From contig DBFWLO010000023.1 in NCBI GenBank assembly GCA_048465415.1, positions 124,001 through 188,000 on the forward strand: a stretch of DNA of 64,000 bases, given 5' to 3'. This DNA comes from Scatosoma sp048465415. GTDB lineage: Bacteria > Bacillota > Clostridia > Christensenellales > Borkfalkiaceae. How positions within the stretch are numbered: position 1 is the stretch's first letter; each line of letters begins with the position of its first letter. The position numbers and the translations under genes are program-made. The notes beneath the pieces were generated by a model. It had not been told where the DNA came from. It saw only the letters and a program-made list of their open reading frames with translations, and did not search any database. Positions 57,065-64,000 of this stretch are shown here, piece after piece.

Positions 57065-57898
57065 ATGCGAAAGATAAACTATCCTTTGATCATTTCCGAT
57101 TTCGACGGCACGCTGGTCCGCTCCGACGGTACGATCGCGGCCAAGACCAAGCGCACGATCGACGAATATATAGCCGCCGGCGGCACTTTCGGAATCTGCA
57201 CAGGCAGAATGTTCACCTCCATTCTTCCCCGCGCCCGCGAACTCGGTCTGAAAGGTCTCGTCGCCTCCTATCAGGGTTCCGTGATCACGGATATCGAAAG
57301 CGGGGAACTTCTCGTCGACGGATACATCGACGCGGGCGAAGCGGCTAAAATCTGTAAAATTTTCGAGAATCTGCGCCTGCATACACATATCTATACGCTG
57401 AGCGAGTTTTACGTCAATATGCGGGACGAAGCGCTCGCCTTTTACGAAAAAGTCTGCAACGTAAAGGGGAACGTCGTGGAGGACGAGCCGCTTTCGAGGC
57501 TGATCCTTCGTAAAGATCTCAAAGTGAGAAAAGTACTGGCGATGGTCGAGACGGAACAAAGACGGGAGATTTTCGATAAAGTTTCCGCCGCGCTCGGCGA
57601 TAAATTCTACGTCACGTACAGTACGGCGAATCTCGTGGAAGTTGCGAGCCGCCGCTATTCCAAAGGCACGGCGGTAAAATTCATGGCCGACTATTACGGC
57701 GTACCCGTCGAAAAGACGGTTGCCGTGGGAGACAGTTTCAACGATCTGCCTATGCTGAAAGCGGCGGGAGTGGGCATTGCCGTGGCGAACGCCGACGAGG
57801 CGCTCAAAGGCTGCGCAGTGAATTTTGAATATTCCAACGACGAAAACGCGATCGGCCGTATCATCGAAGAGTACGGCTTTATAAAGGAGGGGAAATGA
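57065..57898 (+). CDS. Cof-type HAD-IIB phosphatase
   Basis: A 277-residue HAD subfamily IIB hydrolase of the Cof/YidA group, acting on sugar phosphates or nucleotides. Motif I DFDGTLVRSDG, motif II ICTGR, the Lys in YSKGTAVKFM and motif IV VAVGDSFNDLPMLKAAGVGIAVANA are complete. No strong ribosome-binding site lies before the ATG, which starts five bases after the uvrC stop, so coupling is likely. The end overlaps hprK by four bases. Confidence 0.93.
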   Translation: MRKINYPLIISDFDGTLVRSDGTIAAKTKRTIDEYIAAGGTFGICTGRMFTSILPRARELGLKGLVASYQGSVITDIESGELLVDGYIDAGEAAKICKIFENLRLHTHIYTLSEFYVNMRDEALAFYEKVCNVKGNVVEDEPLSRLILRKDLKVRKVLAMVETEQRREIFDKVSAALGDKFYVTYSTANLVEVASRRYSKGTAVKFMADYYGVPVEKTVAVGDSFNDLPMLKAAGVGIAVANADEALKGCAVNFEYSNDENAIGRIIEEYGFIKEGK

Positions 57899-58815
57899 AC
57901 GAACACGTGAGCGAAAGCGTCATGCTCGATAAACTCGCTTCCGATCTGAATCTCGAAATCGTCTATACGGGACGGGGCGTCGTCACGCTTTCGAGCATGA
58001 GCGTGGAAAGGCCGGGCTTGCAGCTGGCCGGATTTTTCAGTTATTTCGATCCCCGCCGCATTATGGTGCTGGGACTTTCGGAACATGAATACCTGCGCGC
58101 CTTTTCTCCCGAGGAACGCCGGGAAAAACTTTCCCGGCTCTTCGACTACGGCGAGGTGCCCTGCATTATTTTAAGCCGCGATCTGCCGGCTGTTCCTGAG
58201 CTGATGGAGAACGTCCGCAAAGCCTCCTGTCCGCTGTTCAGAAGTCCCAAGATCACCACCGATTTGATGAGCGATCTCTATATCTACCTCAACCGTATGC
58301 TGGCGCCGTCCGTGACCGAACACGGCGTGTTGATGGAGGTGTTTGGCGTGGGGATTCTGCTCACGGGAAAAAGCGGCGTCGGGAAAAGCGAGACGGCGAT
58401 GGAACTCATCAAACGCGGCCACCGGCTCGTCGCCGACGACAGCGTCGTCATCAAGGAGATCGCCAACGATCTCTACGGCACGGCGCCCGACATCATTCGC
58501 TATTTCATGGAACTGAGGGGAATCGGCATCATCAACGTAAAGAGCATGTACGGCTCCGGCTCCATTCTCGGCGAAAAGAAAATCGAACTCGTCATGCAGC
58601 TCGAAAACTGGCAGCAGGGCAAGGAATACGACCGCGTGGGGGACTCCTCCGCGTATGCCGAATATCTCGGCGTCAAACTCCCCAAACTGACCATTCCGGT
58701 CAGCCCCGGGCGAAACCTCGCCATCATCATCGAGGTCGCCGCGCGTAACTTCCGTTTGAAGAGCATGGGCTACGACGCTTCCCAGGAATTGATCACGCGG
58801 AGTATCGGACGGTGA
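57895..58815 (+). CDS. hprK: HPr kinase/phosphorylase
   Basis: The 306-residue bifunctional enzyme that phosphorylates HPr (or Crh) on a serine, the switch for CcpA-dependent carbon catabolite repression. Walker A GKSGVGKSETAMEL and the capping signature ELRGIGIINVKSMYGSGS are intact; the N-terminal domain has the family's SxxRPGLQLAGFF-like start. AAGGAGGGG precedes the ATG, which overlaps the phosphatase stop. It is relevant to region 1, since CcpA/HPr would be expected to repress the sugar locus. Confidence 0.98.
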   Translation: MNEHVSESVMLDKLASDLNLEIVYTGRGVVTLSSMSVERPGLQLAGFFSYFDPRRIMVLGLSEHEYLRAFSPEERREKLSRLFDYGEVPCIILSRDLPAVPELMENVRKASCPLFRSPKITTDLMSDLYIYLNRMLAPSVTEHGVLMEVFGVGILLTGKSGVGKSETAMELIKRGHRLVADDSVVIKEIANDLYGTAPDIIRYFMELRGIGIINVKSMYGSGSILGEKKIELVMQLENWQQGKEYDRVGDSSAYAEYLGVKLPKLTIPVSPGRNLAIIIEVAARNFRLKSMGYDASQELITRSIGR

Positions 58816-58838
58816 ATAATTACGCAAGGGAGAGTACT

Positions 58839-61058
58839 ATGCCGGAGATATTGGCGCCGGCCGGAAACGCGGAGTGTGCTGCGGCGGCGATCGATGCGGG
58901 AGCGGACGCGGTTTATCTCGGGTTCAGCGCCTATTCCGCACGCGCCGGGGCGGGGAATTTCGACGAGGAAAGCCTCAAAGAGACGATCGGACGCGCGCAT
59001 TTTGCGGGCGTGAAGGTCTATGTCGCCATGAATACGCTCGTCAAGGACGACGAAACGGAAGAGTTTATAAAGACGCTTTTAAACGTCTGGAACATGGGTG
59101 CGGACGCTATTATTATGCAAGACGTACTTCTTGGCCGGCTCGTGCATGAAACGTACCCCGAGATCGTACTGCATTTGAGCACGCAGGCGGGCGTATGCAA
59201 TCTTTACGGCGCAAAAATCGCCAAAGAATACGGCTTTTCGCGGGTGATTTTAGCGCGCGAAACTCCCTTTTCGGAGATAGAAAAAATCGCCTCGTTCACG
59301 GAAACGGAGGTCTTCGTACAAGGCGCTTTATGCACCTGTTTTTCCGGCCAATGCTATTTTTCCTCTTTCGCCGGCGGGAACAGCGGCAACCGCGGCAGAT
59401 GCAAACAGCCCTGCCGCAAACTCTATTCCTACGACCGTCCGGGTTTTGAGGAAAAGAGCTACGCTTTGTCTCTCTCCGATCTCTGCGTGGCAGAGTACCT
59501 GGAAAAATTCACAGCCGCCGGCGTCAAGTCCTTCAAAATCGAAGGGCGTATGCGCCGGCCGGAATACGTCGGCGCGGCGGTACGCTATTATAAGGCTTTA
59601 TTAAGCGGCGCTTCCGAAACGGAAACAGCCGGACTTTTGTCCGATCTGAAAAGGACTTATAACCGCGGCAATTATACGAAAGGACTCGCGTTCGGCCAGG
59701 ACAAACGCTTGCTTTCCCGGAACGTGCAGGGACATCTCGGCGAAAAGGTCGGGACGGTGAAGGTCGTAAACGGTAAGTATTACGTGGAAAGCTCTTTCCG
59801 GCCGACAGAGGGCGACGCCTTCAAAGTTTTGCGGCAGGGGCGGGAAGTCGGCGGCGCGGCGTTTGAAAAAGCGCAGGGCAAAGGTTTCCTGCTTTCTTCC
59901 AAAGTCCGCCTTTTAAACGGCGACGGCGTTTTCGTCACCACCGATACAGCCGCCGGCGCGCGCGCATTGTCCGGGGAAAAACGGATTGCCGTTTTCCTTT
60001 CCCTGCGTTTTCACGAAGGCGAAAAGGCGGTTGCGGAAGGCGAAGGCGTCCGCGTCGAATCGGAAGAAGTTTTATCCCGCGCGGAGACACGTCCTCTGAC
60101 GGAAGAAGAACTCCGGGACTGTTTTATGAAAACGGACGCGCTGCCTTTGAGCGTCGCGTTTCAAGAAATAGATCTGAAAGGCGACGTTTTTCTGCCGAAG
60201 TCCCGGCTCAACGCGCTTCGCCGCGCCTTCTACGCCGAACTCGTGCGCCGACGCACGCAAAGCAAAAACCAACGTTACGATTTTCGACCGCCTGCCCTTT
60301 TTGTTCCGGAGGGCGAAAATAAAAAAACGGCGTTGCTCGCGTCCGACTTTTCGGGAGTGAGGGATATCGAGATCGCCGTTTTTAAACCGCGCGATTACGG
60401 GACGGAACTTCCCGAGTCGTTTACGGAAAGTAATTTCGAAAAATATCTCTATTGTCCGGCTTTTGCCGCGGAAAGAGATCTTGCGCGCATAGCGGAACTC
60501 GTGAAAAGCGGCCGTCTCGACGGTATATATGCGGAAAATTACGGCGCGCTCGCGTTCGCGGAAGAACACGGCTGCAAAGTCTTTGCCGGCACGGGATTCA
60601 ATCTGACAAATTCTTTGGCGATCGATCAGCTTCTTCGTGAGAAAAACGTCTCTTATTACGCGCTTTCCAAAGAGCTCGACGAGAAAGAGCAGGCGAAGCT
60701 GAGCGGAGAGAACGTGTTTGTACTCTCCTCGGGCGGTATAAAACTGATTGATCTTTGTTACTGTCCTTTCGGGAAAAGCTGCGCGGCGTGCGATAAAAGA
60801 TCCGTCTATAAACTGACGGACGAAAACGGGAGAGAATTTCCCGTCCGGCGTTTCCAAAGCGCGGCGGGGGAGTGCCGCTTCGAGGTCTATAACTGCGCAA
60901 ACCTCGTCGGCGCGGGAAGCAAAGGGGCGGGCAGGCTCGTAGATGGCAGCGTCGCCGCCGATCCAAAGACCGCCGCGGCGATTGCGGACGACGAGGAAGC
61001 GCAAAAAAAGTTTTACGGACGTTATACGGCGGGACACCGGAAAAAGAGCGTACTTTGA
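58839..61058 (+). CDS. U32-family peptidase with DUF3656 (RlhA-type)
   Basis: A 739-residue member of the large U32 group that includes RlhA, needed for hydroxylation of a 23S rRNA cytidine in E. coli. The N-terminal barrel starts PEILAPAGNAECAAAAIDAGADAVY; the signature block CFSGQCYFSSFAG ... GRCKQPCR supplies the cysteines thought to hold an iron-sulphur cluster; FKIEGRMRRPEYV follows. A collagenase-like middle region and a C-terminal CYCPFGKSCAAC complete it. ATG 58839 follows AAGGGAG; a GTG nine codons upstream is rejected. Confidence 0.92.
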   Translation: MPEILAPAGNAECAAAAIDAGADAVYLGFSAYSARAGAGNFDEESLKETIGRAHFAGVKVYVAMNTLVKDDETEEFIKTLLNVWNMGADAIIMQDVLLGRLVHETYPEIVLHLSTQAGVCNLYGAKIAKEYGFSRVILARETPFSEIEKIASFTETEVFVQGALCTCFSGQCYFSSFAGGNSGNRGRCKQPCRKLYSYDRPGFEEKSYALSLSDLCVAEYLEKFTAAGVKSFKIEGRMRRPEYVGAAVRYYKALLSGASETETAGLLSDLKRTYNRGNYTKGLAFGQDKRLLSRNVQGHLGEKVGTVKVVNGKYYVESSFRPTEGDAFKVLRQGREVGGAAFEKAQGKGFLLSSKVRLLNGDGVFVTTDTAAGARALSGEKRIAVFLSLRFHEGEKAVAEGEGVRVESEEVLSRAETRPLTEEELRDCFMKTDALPLSVAFQEIDLKGDVFLPKSRLNALRRAFYAELVRRRTQSKNQRYDFRPPALFVPEGENKKTALLASDFSGVRDIEIAVFKPRDYGTELPESFTESNFEKYLYCPAFAAERDLARIAELVKSGRLDGIYAENYGALAFAEEHGCKVFAGTGFNLTNSLAIDQLLREKNVSYYALSKELDEKEQAKLSGENVFVLSSGGIKLIDLCYCPFGKSCAACDKRSVYKLTDENGREFPVRRFQSAAGECRFEVYNCANLVGAGSKGAGRLVDGSVAADPKTAAAIADDEEAQKKFYGRYTAGHRKKSVL

Positions 61059-61089
61059 CGTCCGGCCGTATTTCAAAGGACAATTATTT

Positions 61090-63483
61090 ATGAATCGAAA
61101 AGCGATCGAAAAAACCGAATTGAATAAAATACTCGCGCTTGCCGCGGAGTTCGCGGTCCTGGACGGGAGCAAGGAAAAGCTGAAAAACACGCAGCCGGTC
61201 TGCGAGCTTGCCGCCGTGAGAAAAAAGCTCGCGCTCACCGAGGAATGCGTGAAACTGCTCTTTACCTACGGCGTGGGAAAGATCGAATATTTCCCGCCTT
61301 TCACGGACGAGATCGAACGCGCCGAAAAAGGCTCCGCGCTTTCCTGCGGCGAGCTTTTGAGCGTCGGAAATCTCCTGCGCGCGGCGCGTATCGCCCATTC
61401 GGGGATCGCCGCCGTCGCCGACGAGGAGATACGCAATATCCGTGCACTCGCGGATAATCTGTATTTCGACGCGGCTCTCGAAGACGATATTCAGACGAAG
61501 ATCCTCAACGACACCGAACTGAGCGACTACGCGAGCGACAGGCTCTATACGATCCGTCGGGAGATCCGTTCGCTCAACGAGCGGATCCGTTCGAGGCTCG
61601 CGGAATATCTCACCGGGGAAGAGGGAAAATATTTGCAGGACGGCATCATCACGATGCGGGACAACCGCTATGTGCTGCCCGTCCGCGCGGAGTATAAGCG
61701 CAGCGTCAAAGGCTTCGTTCACGACCGTTCGGCGAGCGGCGCCACCTTCTTCATCGAACCCGAGCAGGTCCTCGAAATGAACAACGAACTCCGTTCTCTC
61801 GCGATCGACGAGAAAGAAGAGGTGGAGCGCATTCTCGGCGAGCTTTCCCGCCGCGTCGGGTTCATGGGCAAAGACCTTCTCAGGGATATGGAAGTCCTCG
61901 AAGAGATAGACGCTTCTTACGCGCGGGCGGAATACGCTTATAAATTGTCCTGCGTCAAGCCCGACATCAACGCCTCGGGGATCGTCTCTTTCGACCAGGG
62001 CCGCCACCCGCTCATCGACCGCAAAAAAGTCGTTCCCGTGACGCTGGCACTGGGCAGGGACTATCGTTTCCTTCTCATCAGCGGCCCCAATACCGGCGGC
62101 AAGACGGTGACTTTGAAAATGGTCGGGCTTTTTTGTCTGATGGCGATGTGCGGCTTGTTTATCCCCGCCAGGCGGGCGGAAGTCTCCGTGTTCGAGGAGA
62201 TTTACTGCGACGTGGGCGACGCGCAGAGCATCGAGGAAAGCCTTTCCACATTCTCTTCGCACGTGACGAATATCGTGGAGATTGTGGAGCGGGCGGATCA
62301 TAAAAGCCTCGTGCTCGTCGACGAGCTCGGCGGGGGGACGGATCCCGACGAAGGCCAGGCGCTCGCTAAGGCGGTCGTTTCCTACCTTTTGAAAACGGGC
62401 TGTACGGGCGTGGTGACGACGCACTATTCCGCTTTGAAAGAGTTCGCGTTCTCGACGGAAGGCATCGAAAACGCCTGTATGGAATTCGATTCCGACACGC
62501 TGCGTCCCCTGTACGTCATTAAAATCGGGCTTCCCGGTTCGAGCAACGCCTTAGCGATTTCGAGACGGCTCGGCTTGAAAGAAGAAATCCTCGAAGCTGC
62601 GCTCGGAAACCTTTCCGAAGGCGCGCAGGTCTTTGAAAACATCGTCCGCAGCGCGGAAGAGAGCCGGATCGAAGCGGAAGAAGTGCTCAAAGAGACCAAC
62701 CGTTTAAAAACGGAATGGCAGGAAAAAATCCGTTTGATCGAGGAAGAACGGGAGAAACTGCAAAAAGAGAAAGAAAAATTATTCACTTCCGCGAAAGCGG
62801 AGTCGAGACGGATCATCAACGAACGCACGGCGGAGGCGGAGGAACTTCTCGAAGAGATCGAAAAAATCTTCGAGAAAGAGACAATCTCCGAAGCCGACCT
62901 CATCAAGGCGCGCACGTTGAAAAACAGGCTGGCGGATAAAGCCTACGACAACGAAAAGGAAGAATTTTCCCGCCCGCAATACGTCCCCGCGAAAGCGGAG
63001 AAACTCAAAGCGGGGGATAAAGTGTTCGTCGGCAATATCAACCGGGAAGGGGTGGTGCAGAGCGTCCGTCCGCAGAAGAAGGAAGCGGAAGTGCTTTGCG
63101 GCAATATCCGCGTGCACAGCAAAATTTCCGATTTATCCGTGTTAATTTCCGTCGGGAATGCACAAAATGATAAAAGAAAAGCGCCGGGAAAAATTTCCGA
63201 CCGCGTCCAAGTCTCCAAAAAGCTGGCGCCCAAGCCTTTGCCGACGCTCGAACTCAACGTCATCGGCGAAACGGTTCAGGAAGCGCTCCCGGACGTGGAA
63301 GCGTTCATCGACTCGGCCGTGTGCGCCAATTTGGAAGAGGTGCGCATCGTCCACGGCGTGGGAACGGGCAAACTCCGCGCGGGGATTCACGACTACCTCA
63401 AAAAACACAAAAACGTAGCCGAATTCCGGCTCGGAAAATACGGCGAGGGCGAAACGGGCGTCACCGTCGTCAAAATCAAATAA
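61090..63483 (+). CDS. mutS2: Endonuclease MutS2 / ribosome-rescue factor
   Basis: A 797-residue MutS2. It has no mismatch-recognition domain; the core begins with the helical lever (to ~residue 320) and the ABC-type ATPase (Walker A GPNTGGKTVTLK, LVDELGGGTDPDEG). A long coiled coil (~510-640, rich in Glu/Lys) precedes a KOW-like segment and the C-terminal Smr nuclease domain (LNVIGETVQEAL, VRIVHGVGTGKLR). In Firmicutes MutS2 splits collided ribosomes and limits recombination. ATG 61090 follows AAAGGA; the longer ORF upstream overlaps the U32 gene. Confidence 0.97.
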   Translation: MNRKAIEKTELNKILALAAEFAVLDGSKEKLKNTQPVCELAAVRKKLALTEECVKLLFTYGVGKIEYFPPFTDEIERAEKGSALSCGELLSVGNLLRAARIAHSGIAAVADEEIRNIRALADNLYFDAALEDDIQTKILNDTELSDYASDRLYTIRREIRSLNERIRSRLAEYLTGEEGKYLQDGIITMRDNRYVLPVRAEYKRSVKGFVHDRSASGATFFIEPEQVLEMNNELRSLAIDEKEEVERILGELSRRVGFMGKDLLRDMEVLEEIDASYARAEYAYKLSCVKPDINASGIVSFDQGRHPLIDRKKVVPVTLALGRDYRFLLISGPNTGGKTVTLKMVGLFCLMAMCGLFIPARRAEVSVFEEIYCDVGDAQSIEESLSTFSSHVTNIVEIVERADHKSLVLVDELGGGTDPDEGQALAKAVVSYLLKTGCTGVVTTHYSALKEFAFSTEGIENACMEFDSDTLRPLYVIKIGLPGSSNALAISRRLGLKEEILEAALGNLSEGAQVFENIVRSAEESRIEAEEVLKETNRLKTEWQEKIRLIEEEREKLQKEKEKLFTSAKAESRRIINERTAEAEELLEEIEKIFEKETISEADLIKARTLKNRLADKAYDNEKEEFSRPQYVPAKAEKLKAGDKVFVGNINREGVVQSVRPQKKEAEVLCGNIRVHSKISDLSVLISVGNAQNDKRKAPGKISDRVQVSKKLAPKPLPTLELNVIGETVQEALPDVEAFIDSAVCANLEEVRIVHGVGTGKLRAGIHDYLKKHKNVAEFRLGKYGEGETGVTVVKIK

Positions 63484-63579
63484 TACCCGGAATTACTCTG
63501 CGGCGAAACGGTCAAAAGATCATAAACTCGGAAAAAGAAAAATAAGATAATACGGAATCTTTTTTCGAGGTAAACGATT

Positions 63580-64000
63580 TTGAAAACGAACCGTAATAAG
63601 ACCGCCCGCAAGGAGCGGCTGAACAAGAACGTCAAGCTCAACATCGCCACCAACTGCGCGCTGGGGCTGTTGATTTTTTCGGTGGGATTCGTCTGTCTGT
63701 TCCCCGTCAACGACGCCGTGACGACGGAAGGCAGCGAAAAGAACGTCTACCGCAGCGCTTCGGCGGAGTCGGACGGCGTATCGCTGATGTTCAACGTCTA
63801 TTGGGGCACGGACGAGGTGTATCGTATCCTCGACACCCTCGACGCGCACAAAGCCAAAGCCACTTTTTTCATCGGCGGGTGCTGGGCGGACGACAACGTG
63901 GCTTGCGTTAAGGAAATCCTTTCCCGCGGCCACGAACTGGGCAATCACGGTTATTTTCATAAAGACCACGCCGCGCTCGACGAGGCGAAAAACGAAGAGG
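63580..64000 (+). CDS. Polysaccharide deacetylase (NodB-like), truncated by window end
   Basis: The first 140 residues of a membrane-anchored NodB-homology protein. One transmembrane helix (residues ~23-42) follows a basic N-terminus. The catalytic domain shows KAKATFFIGGCWADDN and HELGNHGYFHKDH, holding the metal-binding histidine pair. At motif I, where the family has TFDDG or SFDAAWG, this protein reads LMFNVYWGTDE, so the usual catalytic Asp is Asn. The start is a TTG nine bases after GAGG; no ATG is available nearby. It resembles sporulation-linked PdaB-like proteins, but the C-terminus is outside the window. Confidence 0.82.
   Translation, partial: MKTNRNKTARKERLNKNVKLNIATNCALGLLIFSVGFVCLFPVNDAVTTEGSEKNVYRSASAESDGVSLMFNVYWGTDEVYRILDTLDAHKAKATFFIGGCWADDNVACVKEILSRGHELGNHGYFHKDHAALDEAKNEE

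Overview
The window is about 52% GC and looks like the chromosome of an anaerobic, spore-forming, gut-type Clostridia member. The support is spoIIID behind a sigma-E-like promoter, oxygen-sensitive NrdD/NrdG with no aerobic ribonucleotide reductase in view, a flavodiiron protein, pta-ackA, HPr kinase, and five lipoproteins with Gram-positive style lipoboxes. The lineage is inferred from gene content; no rRNA is present. I see no prophage, complete insertion sequence or CRISPR array.

Region 1 (1-15412) is a carbohydrate-use locus. It holds the end of a GH92 alpha-mannosidase, a cytoplasmic GxGYxYP-family protein, a LacI regulator, a promoter region with three LacI-type palindromes, a giant Ig/CBM-like lipoprotein, a CUT1 sugar ABC transporter (binding protein and two permeases, no ATPase), and two secreted GxGYxYP lipoproteins. 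Three diverged GxGYxYP paralogues, one inside the cell and two on its surface, around one transporter and one regulator make this the best candidate for an undescribed system. A BspA-like leucine-rich-repeat lipoprotein follows (15556-18531).

Region 2 (18537-39735) is housekeeping: mtnN-ung, a diiron ferritin-like protein of unknown role, a phosphopantetheinyl transferase facing an apparent antisense promoter, a C_GCAxxG_C_C redox protein, yjdF behind a probable azaaromatic riboswitch, ychF/argS divergent, helD, a HAD nucleotidase, a parE-parC type topoisomerase, spoIIID, a flavodiiron protein, tyrA, a DUF1934-like protein, an MBL hydrolase and a Rho whose catalytic residues are replaced.

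Region 3 (39736-51252) has nrdD-nrdG behind four NrdR-like boxes, an O-antigen-ligase-like protein with its promoter inside the preceding terminator, a lipid kinase that appears leaderless, tRNA-Thr(CGT), tmcAL, pta-ackA and yceD-rpmF.

Region 4 (51319-64000) carries a copper P-type ATPase with a DKTAT phosphorylation motif and a C-terminal CopZ-like domain that has its own ribosome-binding site, a methyltransferase, an ArsR regulator, and a tightly packed run of uvrC, HAD phosphatase, hprK, U32 peptidase, mutS2 and a truncated polysaccharide deacetylase.
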